A DNA stretch of 6,473 nt from Polaromonas sp. (GTDB taxonomy: Bacteria > Pseudomonadota > Gammaproteobacteria > Burkholderiales > Burkholderiaceae_C), in the NCBI GenBank assembly GCA_025362825.1, contig JANYFF010000515.1, positions 1 to 6,473 on the forward strand, in the 5' to 3' direction. Positions 1 to 5,530 of the stretch are shown in pieces. A program made the translations under genes and the position numbers. The notes beneath the pieces were generated by a model, which worked only from the letters and a program-made list of their open reading frames with translations, was not told where the DNA came from and ran no database searches. Position 1 is the first letter of the stretch. Every line of letters starts with the position of its first letter.

Positions 1-683
1 GGCCGGTCGGCAGCTCGCTACCATCAGAGAAAGTTTTGACGCAGGACGCACAGGTCGGCCGCCACACCCTGCGCCATGCTCTCAAAACCCTGCATGAACG
101 CGGCTTCATCGAGCTGCGCCAAGGAGCGCCCGCCAAGGTTATTTCGTGTACCCAGCCGCGTGTCTACAGCCAGGACTTCAATACCCTGCGAGACGTGTTG
201 CGCTACCCCAGCAACACTGTGCGCGACAACAAGTTCGAGCGTTACGTGGAATGCGGGTTGTTGCTGCAGCCCACGCTCAAGGCACCGATTGGCACGTCCT
301 GGTACCAGATTGGCGCAATTCGCCGCGACGAGCATTCAGCCCTGCCCCTGGCCTGGACCGACATTTACATCCTGGGCAAGTTTGCCAAGGTCACAAAGCT
401 TAAGAACCATGAGAAGGAGATGGTATTCGAGCAGATTGAGCGGCATTTTGGCGTGGGGATTGAGCGGGCCGAGGTCGAAATTTCGGCTGCGACGCTATTG
501 ACCGAGCATGCCAAATACCTGGAGGTGCCGCAGGGCACACCCAGCTTGGTCATCGTGCGGCGTTACTTCGACGGCAAAGGCGACCCTTTTGAAGTCACGG
601 TGACGCGACACATTGAAAACCGCTTCACTTTCAGCATGGAACTGCGCAGCGTGACGCGCACCAATGGGCCCACGGTCGCATAA
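1..683 (+). CDS. GntR-family transcriptional regulator, HutC/UTRA type (5'-truncated)
   Basis: A DNA-binding repressor or activator whose C-terminal UTRA domain is expected to bind a small effector. The reading frame is open from base 3, and the residues before the first possible start (a TTG at 36) already match the GntR winged helix: G-S-S-LPSEKVL, then GRHTLRHALKTLHERGFIELRQG. The start codon therefore lies left of the window, the TTG is an internal Leu, and probably 20-40 residues are missing. About 226 residues are visible. The first ~45 are the end of the winged helix; roughly residues 60-215 read as a UTRA domain (…GTSWYQIGAIRR…, EVEISAATLLTEHAKYLEVPQGTPSLVIVRRYFD, FEVTVTRHIENRFTFSMEL). 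The stop is at 681-683. The Bug receptor gene starts 18 bp downstream, so the regulator probably controls that gene and possibly itself. I see no convincing operator in the 18-bp gap; it would lie upstream, outside the window. The effector is unknown. The family call is secure; HutC subclass is likely. Confidence 0.9.
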   Translation, partial: PVGSSLPSEKVLTQDAQVGRHTLRHALKTLHERGFIELRQGAPAKVISCTQPRVYSQDFNTLRDVLRYPSNTVRDNKFERYVECGLLLQPTLKAPIGTSWYQIGAIRRDEHSALPLAWTDIYILGKFAKVTKLKNHEKEMVFEQIERHFGVGIERAEVEISAATLLTEHAKYLEVPQGTPSLVIVRRYFDGKGDPFEVTVTRHIENRFTFSMELRSVTRTNGPTVA

Positions 684-701
684 ATAAACTGGAGACAAAA
701 A

Positions 702-1700
702 ATGACTTTCACTACGCTTTCGCAACGACGCCCCAAACGACGTCTGGCCCTCATGGCGCTCGCCCTCGCGATGGCCGCTGCTGCCGGTACCAGCGCTGCG
801 GCCGCGTACCCCGATAAGGTGGTCAAAATGGTCATCGGCTACGGTCCGGGAAGCTCTACTGACGTGATAGGCCGTATCGTGGCGCAGGGACTGGCCGAGA
901 TGTGGAAGCAACCCGTAATAGTGGAGAACCGCGCGGGGGCTGCAGGCAATATCGCAGCCGACATCGTGGCCAAAAGCCCTGCCGATGGCTACACCCTCCT
1001 GTTTGCGCAGAACGGCCTGGCCATCAGCGTGGCCTCCAACCCAGCACTGCCTTTCAATGGTCAGAAGGACCTGATTCCTGCCGTTGCCGTCACGGCTACA
1101 CCGCACATTCTGGTGGTGAACGCCAGCTCGCCCGTCAAGAGTGTGGCCCAGCTCATTGCGCTGGCTAAAGAGAAACCCGGCGCGCTGAACTTCGGTTCAT
1201 CCGGCATTGGCAACTCTGACCACATGGCGGCCGAGTTGTTCAAGGCGCTTGCCGGTGTGCAGGCGGTGCACGTGCCCTACAAGAGCGGCTCGCTTGCTGC
1301 GACCGACCTCATGGGCGGGCAGCTGGACTTCTACTTTGCCGGTATGCCTGTAGGTCTGCCACAGTACAAGGGTGGCAAGCTCAACGCCCTGGCTGTGACA
1401 AGCGAGGCCCGTTATGCCGGCACCCCCGAGTTGCCGACCATGCAGGAAGCCGGTGTGAAAGACTATGAAATGACCTTGTGGCAAGGTATCTTTTTGCCCG
1501 CTGGAACACGGCCCGATGTGGCCGAGGCCGTCGGCGCCAGCGTGCTCAGGTTGCTTGAAGACCCGGTCATGCGCGAGCGCCTGGCCAAGGCCGGTGCCCA
1601 GATCGTGCCGCTACCGCGTGCCCGTTTCACAGACATGTACCTCAGGGATATTGAACGCTGGAAGCGCGTCATCACCTCGGCAAACATCAAGTTGCAGTAG
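702..1700 (+). CDS. Tripartite tricarboxylate transporter (Bug family) periplasmic substrate-binding protein
   Basis: A 332-residue extracytoplasmic solute receptor of the TctC/Bug family, the usual length. A basic n-region (QRRPKRR) and an Ala/Leu-rich core to residue ~35 form a Sec-type signal peptide, with likely cleavage at AAAA-YPDK. Family landmarks follow in order: YPDKVVKMVIGYGPGSSTD (36-54), VIVENRAGAAGN (72-83), DGYTLL (95-100), NFGSSGIGNSDHMAAELFKA (163-182), HVPYKSG (190-196), LPTMQEAGV (244-252). The family binds carboxylates and related small molecules in a two-lobed cleft; the ligand cannot be read from sequence. The start is supported by GGAGA at 691-695, 6 nt before the ATG. 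The gene sits right behind the GntR regulator, as Bug receptors often do. No TctA/TctB membrane subunits are in the window, so it is an orphan receptor here; such orphans are very numerous in Burkholderiales and may share a transporter encoded elsewhere. Confidence 0.95.
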   Translation: MTFTTLSQRRPKRRLALMALALAMAAAAGTSAAAAYPDKVVKMVIGYGPGSSTDVIGRIVAQGLAEMWKQPVIVENRAGAAGNIAADIVAKSPADGYTLLFAQNGLAISVASNPALPFNGQKDLIPAVAVTATPHILVVNASSPVKSVAQLIALAKEKPGALNFGSSGIGNSDHMAAELFKALAGVQAVHVPYKSGSLAATDLMGGQLDFYFAGMPVGLPQYKGGKLNALAVTSEARYAGTPELPTMQEAGVKDYEMTLWQGIFLPAGTRPDVAEAVGASVLRLLEDPVMRERLAKAGAQIVPLPRARFTDMYLRDIERWKRVITSANIKLQ

Positions 1701-1720
1701 TCGGAGCCGCAACGTCAACA

Positions 1721-3928
1721 CTAAATCGCCAACGGGTCCACATCAATCGCCCAGCGAACCAGCGTCTTGTGCTCTGACTGCTTGCGGGTTTCAAACAGCA
1801 CGGGTTGCCAGGCTGCCAGAAAGCGCTGTAGAGCCACGCGTGATGGGCTTTCGACCAGCATCTGGGCGCGTTCTATATTGGCTACGCGCTGGATGGTCAT
1901 GGGCACGGCCGGGTAGGTGGTGACCTGGGCGTGGCCTTCGAGCTGCGCTTGCATGGCTGCGTTTGATGCGGCATTTAAAAATCCCTGCGCCACATCCTGC
2001 GCCTTGGCCTCGGCGCGTATCAGCGCTGAAAAGCCGAAGGGCGACATGCCGGCGGCCTCGCGCTCTTCGAGTTGCTGCGCGGCAAACTTTGGGTAGTCGT
2101 GCTGCTTAAGGGCGGCAAACAGCGGGTGCGTCGGGTGAAAGGTCTGCACCCACATTTCGCTGGCTTCGCTGTGCCTGGCATCGCGCCCGGCCCGCCCACC
2201 GGCCTGCATCAACAGGCCGAACAGCCGCTCGGGTGCCCGAAAGTCGCTAGAGAACAGCGCACCATCGGGGTTGATGGCCGCCACCAGCGTGATGTGCCGG
2301 AAGTCATGGCCCTTGGCGATCATCTGCGTGCCGACCAGCACATCAATTTCTCCTGAATGCACGCTGGCCAGCTGCGACTCCAGTGCGCCTTTTAGACGGG
2401 TCGTGTCGGCATCGATGCGTGCAATGCGTACCGGGTTGCCGTCGGGGCGGCTGATGCCGGCGAGCAGCTCGGCCAGGTGTTCTTCCAGCCGCTCCGTGCC
2501 GCGGCCGACGGGGGCGATGTCAACATTGCCGCAGCTCGGGCAGGCACGTGGCACGCGCTCGGTAAAACCGCAGTGGTGGCAGCGCAGCGTGCGGTCAATC
2601 TTGTGAAAGACGCGGTAGGCGCTGCAATGCGGGCACTCGCTTTTCCAGCCGCAGTCGTGGCAGGCCAGCACTGGGGCGTAGCCGCGGCGGTTGAGAAAGA
2701 TCAGCGACTGCTCGCCGCGCCCGATGCGTTTGGCAATCGCCTCAACGAGCGGCGGCGCAATCACACAATGTTTGGGCTGGTGGTTCATGTCCACGCCCCT
2801 AACTTGGGGAAGTCCCGCGGGCGCTTGGATGACTGAGGCAAGCGGAGCCGCAGGACTGGCTTCGCTAGACTGCAGGCGGACGGCCTCCCCGGGGGGCAGC
2901 GACGTACACGCAGTGACGAGCGTGGGGGCCCTGTCCTCCATCGTCAGGCGCTGGTACTTTCCTGTCACCGTGGCCTGCCAGCTTTCGAGCGAAGGCGTGG
3001 CGGACCCGAGCATGACCCGACAACTACCCTTGAGGCCGGCCCTGGCCATGTCATCGGTTTCCAGCCGGGCACGGTAAACCGCCAGGTCGCGGGCCGAATA
3101 ACGCGCACCTTCCTGCTGCTTGTAGCTCGGATCGTGTTCTTCATCGACCACGATCAGCCGAAGGTGGGGCAGCGACGCCAGCACCGCCATGCGGGTGCCC
3201 AGCACCAGCCGAGCCTGGCCGGAATGCGCCGCCAGCCAGCTTTTCAGCCGCTGCGCAGGCGTCAGTCCGCTGTGCAGCGGTACCACGCGTTCCTTGCCGA
3301 GGTAGGCAAAACGTTCCTCGAAGCGTGCCTGCAGCTGGGGTGTCAGGTTGATTTCAGGCACCATGACAAGCACCTGCGCTTCGGGGTTTTCGTCCAGCAT
3401 CTTCGCTGCGGCGCGCAAATACACCTCGGTTTTGCCGCTGCCAGTCGCGCCAAACAGCAGCGCAGCCCGGTTATCGGCATGAAAAGCGGCCAGAGCCCGC
3501 GTCTGCTGGGAGCTTAATGCTATTAATTCAGTAGTATTACGCGGACCACTTGTATCCGCAACCGGGCGTTTCAGGCGGCGAGCCAGTTGTACGGCGCTCA
3601 GTTCGCGCAGTTGCGGCGGCAGGGCGGCAAGCGCCACCTCGCCGAACGAGCGCTGGTAATACCCGGCGGTAAAGCTAACCAGCCCGCGCCAGGTGGCGGA
3701 CAGGGGCGCCAGGCCTTCCAGCGGACCGGCGATGCTGCGGGTCTGGCTTTCAAGGAGCTCACCGCTGTCGGCCGGGCTGCCCCAGACTACCCCCAGCACC
3801 TCGCGCCGGCCGAGCGGCACGCGCACGAGCGTACCGGGTTCAAGCGGCGTTTCGCTGCGGTAGGTCAGCGGCCCGGCGATGGCGCTATGGGCCGGTGCTG
3901 CAACCACGACATCAAGCCAGCAGCTCAT
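1721..3928 (-). CDS. priA: Primosomal protein N' (replication restart helicase PriA)
   Basis: A 735-residue superfamily 2 DNA helicase that recognises stalled or collapsed forks and reloads the replicative helicase. Visible elements: the N-terminal 3'-end-binding region from residue 1, Walker A GATGSGKT (160-167), DEEH Walker B (262-265), GSATPSLES (308-316), eight zinc-binding cysteines (423, 426, 432, 435, 450, 453, 463, 466), GRGTE (475-479), the VGTQMIAKGHDF motif (532-543), and an arginine-finger motif reading QAGGRAGR (575-582), where E. coli has QVAGRAGR. All catalytic parts look intact. Between KYQRLTMEDR and LPQVRGVDMN there are about 30 more residues than in E. coli PriA, encoded by a GC-rich palindromic repeat (listed separately). 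No clear Shine-Dalgarno precedes the ATG, but MSCWLDVVVAAPAHSAI aligns with the family N-terminus. The gene converges on the Bug receptor gene with a 20-bp gap. The upstream island holds possible regulatory sites. Confidence 0.97.
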   Translation of the reverse strand: MSCWLDVVVAAPAHSAIAGPLTYRSETPLEPGTLVRVPLGRREVLGVVWGSPADSGELLESQTRSIAGPLEGLAPLSATWRGLVSFTAGYYQRSFGEVALAALPPQLRELSAVQLARRLKRPVADTSGPRNTTELIALSSQQTRALAAFHADNRAALLFGATGSGKTEVYLRAAAKMLDENPEAQVLVMVPEINLTPQLQARFEERFAYLGKERVVPLHSGLTPAQRLKSWLAAHSGQARLVLGTRMAVLASLPHLRLIVVDEEHDPSYKQQEGARYSARDLAVYRARLETDDMARAGLKGSCRVMLGSATPSLESWQATVTGKYQRLTMEDRAPTLVTACTSLPPGEAVRLQSSEASPAAPLASVIQAPAGLPQVRGVDMNHQPKHCVIAPPLVEAIAKRIGRGEQSLIFLNRRGYAPVLACHDCGWKSECPHCSAYRVFHKIDRTLRCHHCGFTERVPRACPSCGNVDIAPVGRGTERLEEHLAELLAGISRPDGNPVRIARIDADTTRLKGALESQLASVHSGEIDVLVGTQMIAKGHDFRHITLVAAINPDGALFSSDFRAPERLFGLLMQAGGRAGRDARHSEASEMWVQTFHPTHPLFAALKQHDYPKFAAQQLEEREAAGMSPFGFSALIRAEAKAQDVAQGFLNAASNAAMQAQLEGHAQVTTYPAVPMTIQRVANIERAQMLVESPSRVALQRFLAAWQPVLFETRKQSEHKTLVRWAIDVDPLAI
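2816..2929 (-). repeat. GC-rich palindromic repeat-like insertion inside priA (in frame)
   Basis: This 114-bp stretch encodes PriA residues 334-371, which have no counterpart in the corresponding short linker of E. coli PriA. It contains a strong hairpin: AGCGGAGCC (2841-2849) and GGCTTCGCT (2858-2866), nine pairs with one G·T and an 8-nt loop. It also has a near-palindrome, CTCCCCGGGGGG (2885-2896, one G·T pair). On the priA strand the part GCCCCCACGCTCGTCACTGC followed by a CTGCCCCCCGGGG core resembles interspersed elements I recall from Comamonadaceae genomes, usually intergenic. Its length, 38 codons without a stop, keeps priA in frame. The encoded peptide is rich in Ala, Pro and Ser, like a flexible loop. 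The insertion and hairpin are seen directly; the repeat-family identity is recalled, not searched. The exact ends are uncertain by about 10-20 bp. Confidence 0.6.
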
Positions 3929-3980
3929 GGAATGTGTGAATTTGTAGACAAAGCTTCAATACCACATGCAATGAACGCGC

Positions 3981-3993
3981 TAAGTCCTTGATT
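3981..3993 (-). promoter_or_regulatory. IHF-like site 1
   Basis: The minus strand reads AATCAAGGACTTA, an exact match to the E. coli IHF consensus WATCAANNNNTTR. It lies in the left arm of the inverted repeat, about 50 bp before priA. The consensus is short and degenerate, so the match alone is weak evidence. Confidence 0.3.
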
Positions 3994-4023
3994 TAAAGGT
4001 ACTTTCAGGATTCCCAAGTTTTC

Positions 4024-4032
4024 TGTGGATAA
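4024..4032 (-). promoter_or_regulatory. DnaA box (TTATCCACA)
   Basis: The minus strand reads TTATCCACA, the exact high-affinity E. coli DnaA box, about 95 bp upstream of the priA start. It sits inside the AT-rich island and inside the inverted repeat. DnaA bound here could regulate priA, titrate DnaA, or do nothing. The sequence match is exact; the function is inferred. Confidence 0.5.
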
Positions 4033-4044
4033 CTTTGTTGATAG

Positions 4045-4085
4045 CTTCGCTCCGAAGGCTCGAAAGCCTTGTAAATCAAGGCTTT
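4045..4085. other. Cluster of mutually exclusive hairpins
   Basis: Three overlapping stems are visible on the plus strand. CTTCG (4045-4049) pairs with CGAAG (4053-4057). AAGGCT (4055-4060) pairs with AGCCTT (4065-4070) around a CGAA loop, which reads TTCG on the minus strand. AAAGCCTTG (4063-4071) pairs with CAAGGCTTT (4077-4085) around TAAAT, nine perfect pairs. Neighbouring stems share bases, so at most alternate members can form at once. If a priA transcript begins further upstream, this would be in its 5' leader. There is no T-run directly after the stem on the minus strand, so it is not a standard terminator for hemE. Confidence 0.5.
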
Positions 4086-4086
4086 G
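4074..4086 (+). promoter_or_regulatory. IHF-like site 2
   Basis: AATCAAGGCTTTG matches WATCAANNNNTTR exactly. It overlaps the 9-bp hairpin in the middle of the island and shares its TAAATCAAGG core with the arms of the inverted repeat. Confidence 0.3.
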
Positions 4087-4128
4087 CTTAAATTGCCCGG
4101 AAAAAAAGCACTTTAAAGATCCTATATA

Positions 4129-4141
4129 AATCAAAGACTTA
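4129..4141 (+). promoter_or_regulatory. IHF-like site 3
   Basis: AATCAAAGACTTA matches WATCAANNNNTTR exactly and lies in the right arm of the inverted repeat, roughly midway between the two DnaA boxes. Confidence 0.3.
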
Positions 4142-4173
4142 GCGGCGCTATGCCTTTGATAGCGTATGTCAAC

Positions 4174-4215
4174 GCACAAATGCAAACTTGCGGCACCGCA
4201 GCACGATTTTTGTGC
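4174..4215. repeat. Nested inverted repeat GCACAAA…TTTGTGC
   Basis: GCACAAA (4174-4180) and TTTGTGC (4209-4215) are a perfect 7-bp inverted repeat. It encloses a second hairpin, TGCGG (4189-4193) and CCGCA (4196-4200). A further TTTTGTGC copy lies at 4240-4247. The right arm overlaps the second DnaA-box match. It could be an operator or a small RNA stem; nothing in the sequence decides between these. Confidence 0.4.
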
Positions 4216-4219
4216 ATAA
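4211..4219 (-). promoter_or_regulatory. DnaA box (TTATGCACA)
   Basis: The minus strand reads TTATGCACA, an exact match to the relaxed consensus TTATNCACA. It has the same orientation as the box at 4024-4032 and lies 187 bp from it. Function is inferred; one box of this degeneracy could be chance. Confidence 0.4.
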
Positions 4220-4304
4220 GTCCTGCTTGACGTCACATGTTTTGTGCTAGACATGGCCTGAAACCAGCGATTTTGGGCTGCCGTATGGTCGAAAGTACTC
4301 GCGA

Positions 4305-5414
4305 TCAGACAGCAACACTGCGCATTTTTCGAGAGTGAGCGTGCACTGCGCGAACCAGGACTTCCACATTTTCGGGCGGTGTGTGCTGGCTGATGCCGTG
4401 CCCCAGGTTGAAAATATGGCTGGCACCGGGTGTTGAGCGGTCGGTATGCGGCCGGCCAAAGCTGTCCAGCACCTTGATGGCCTCAGCCTCGATTTGCGCC
4501 GGGTTGGCAAACAGCACGTTGGGATCAAGATTGCCCTGCAGCGCCTTGGCGTTCGGCCCTTGTTCACCAACCTGTGCGCGCGCGCGCGCCAGGTTAACCG
4601 TCCAATCCAGGCCCAGCACTTCGCAGTCCAACTGCCCCATGGCGTCCAGCCACAGGCCGCCGCCCTTGGTGAACACCAGCCGCGGGATCACCACGCCTTC
4701 GTGTTCGCGTTTGAGCTGCGCCAGCACCCGCTGCGTGTACGCCAGGCTGAATTCTTGGAAGGCCGCGTCGGCCAGCACACCGCCCCAGCTGTCAAAAATC
4801 ATCGCGGCCTGCGCGCCGGCTTCAATCTGTGCATTCAGGTAGGCGGCGACTGAGTCTGCGTTGATGGCCAGCATTTTGTGCATCAGGTCGGGGCGCTGGT
4901 ACAGCATGGTCTTGACCAGCCGGTAGTCGTCAGAACCAGCACCCTCAACCATGTAGCAGGCCAGCGTCCACGGGCTGCCTGAAAAGCCGATCAGCGGGAC
5001 GCGTCCGTTCAAAGCCTTGCGGATCGAGGTAACTGCATCAAACACATAGCGCAGTTTGGCCATGTCGGGAACTTCAAGCCTGTTCACGGCGGCTTCGTCG
5101 CGTACCGGTGTGGCAAAACGCGGGCCTTCGCCAAGCTGGAAGGACAGGCCCAGGCCCATGGCGTCAGGCACCGTCAGGATGTCACTGAAAAGGATGGCGG
5201 CGTCCAGCGGGTAGCGCTCCAGCGGTTGCAGCGTGACTTCGGTGGCGTAGTCGGTGTTGGTGGCCAGACCCATGAAGCTGCCGGCGCGGGCGCGTGTGGC
5301 CTTGTATTCAGGCAAATAGCGGCCGGCCTGGCGCATCAGCCAGACGGGGGTGTGGTCGGTGGCCTGGCGCAGGCAGGCGCGCAAGAAGGTGTCATTTTGA
5401 AGGGGTGCAAACAT
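4305..5414 (-). CDS. hemE: Uroporphyrinogen decarboxylase
   Basis: A cytoplasmic 369-residue enzyme that removes the four acetate carboxyl groups of uroporphyrinogen III to give coproporphyrinogen III in heme synthesis, without a cofactor. Both family signatures are present: PVWLMRQAGRYLPEYK (23-38) and GFSGSPWTLACYMVEG (143-158). Residues corresponding to the active site are visible: Arg28, Arg32, Asp78 (in FSDIL), Tyr154, Ser209 and His339 (in NLGHGI). Length and both termini fit the family, and MFAPLQNDTFLRACLRQ is the normal beta-proteobacterial N-terminus. Only a weak GGA lies close before the ATG. No hairpin plus T-run terminator follows the stop, so some readthrough into the priA leader is possible. 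A (GC)7 run in the coding sequence at 4576-4589 encodes the usual ARARA stretch. The gene diverges from the small gene at 5531 across 116 bp. Confidence 0.98.
   Translation of the reverse strand: MFAPLQNDTFLRACLRQATDHTPVWLMRQAGRYLPEYKATRARAGSFMGLATNTDYATEVTLQPLERYPLDAAILFSDILTVPDAMGLGLSFQLGEGPRFATPVRDEAAVNRLEVPDMAKLRYVFDAVTSIRKALNGRVPLIGFSGSPWTLACYMVEGAGSDDYRLVKTMLYQRPDLMHKMLAINADSVAAYLNAQIEAGAQAAMIFDSWGGVLADAAFQEFSLAYTQRVLAQLKREHEGVVIPRLVFTKGGGLWLDAMGQLDCEVLGLDWTVNLARARAQVGEQGPNAKALQGNLDPNVLFANPAQIEAEAIKVLDSFGRPHTDRSTPGASHIFNLGHGISQHTPPENVEVLVRAVHAHSRKMRSVAV
4576..4589. repeat. (GC)7 dinucleotide run in hemE
   Basis: Fourteen alternating G and C bases within the hemE codons for the Ala-Arg-Ala-Arg segment near residue 277. 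The run is a possible slippage or Z-DNA-prone tract. The reading frame is intact here. Confidence 0.7.
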
Positions 5415-5496
5415 CGTCCGATTGTCTCATTCAAGCGAAAAGGGGTGCTTTGCGCAGGCCTCTATCCACCGCCCTGATTCAGACTTACCATGGCGA

Positions 5497-5512
5497 TCAA
5501 GCTTCTGCTTGA
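5497..5512 (+). promoter_or_regulatory. Perfect hairpin just before the ribosome binding site of the 5531 gene
   Basis: TCAAGC (5497-5502) pairs perfectly with GCTTGA (5507-5512) around a TTCT loop. It ends a few bases before the AAAGGGG Shine-Dalgarno (about 5517-5523), leaving that site single-stranded. It lies in the 116-bp divergent region between hemE and the small gene, in which I could not assign promoters with any confidence. Confidence 0.35.
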
Positions 5513-5530
5513 CTTGAAAGGGGCACTGCC

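Larger units (their letters stand above)
3978..4144. repeat. 18-bp inverted repeat bounding a 167-bp segment
   Basis: The left arm at 3978-3995, read on the minus strand, is TAAATCAAGGACTTAGCG. The right arm at 4127-4144 on the plus strand is TAAATCAAAGACTTAGCG, so 17 of 18 positions match. Weaker similarity continues inward for about 15 bp (GATTTA then AAGG/TAGG then CTTT on both arms, with a 2-bp gap). A third partial copy of the core, TAAATCAAGG, lies inside at 4072-4081. The arms could be ends of a small decayed mobile element, the closing stem of a long hairpin RNA, or binding sites for a protein. No direct duplication flanking the arms was found. Confidence 0.6.
3929..4304. other. AT-rich intergenic island between hemE and priA
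   Basis: A 376-bp gap with no supported gene. I count about 43% G+C over 3961-4260, against clearly GC-rich flanking genes. It must contain the priA promoter unless priA is read through from hemE. Candidate elements on the minus strand are a perfect TTGACA (-35-like, plus positions 4167-4172) without a good -10 at the right distance, and an AT-rich TATATA (4123-4128) without a good -35. I therefore assign no promoter. The DnaA boxes, IHF-like sites, inverted repeat and hairpins inside it are listed separately. A 109-codon open frame on the minus strand (3925-4254) crosses it but lacks coding character. Confidence 0.75.

Noticed and set aside
36..683. TTG at 36 as the start of the GntR gene
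   Set aside because: Upstream residues in the same frame already match the conserved GntR helix (LPSEKVL), so the gene starts outside the window.
495..1106. 203-codon minus-strand open frame across the GntR and Bug genes
   Set aside because: It is antisense to two well-supported genes and is the mirror of their GC-rich codon use; no motif.
3515..3545. Small AT-rich pocket within priA (around TTAATGCTATTAATTC)
   Set aside because: It encodes a variable linker before the helicase lobe and has no inverted repeat or other structure to support an insertion.
3978..4144. The inverted-repeat segment as 6S RNA
   Set aside because: The length and long closing stem are suggestive, but the usual genomic neighbour (zapA/ygfA region) is absent and alternative pairings compete with the closing stem.
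4167..4172. Perfect TTGACA on the minus strand as a priA promoter -35
   Set aside because: No acceptable -10 hexamer lies 16-18 bp downstream (the bases there are TAGCGC or AGCGCC), so no promoter is called.
3925..4254. 109-codon minus-strand open frame ending in an ATGA overlap with the priA start
   Set aside because: It covers the AT-rich island with its inverted repeats and hairpins, has no ribosome binding site that I can see, no recognisable motif, and a composition unlike the neighbouring genes. The overlap with priA is probably chance.
3929..4304. The island as the chromosomal oriC
   Set aside because: Only two good DnaA boxes are present, and dnaA, dnaN or rpmH are not neighbours; a regulatory or titration site is more plausible.
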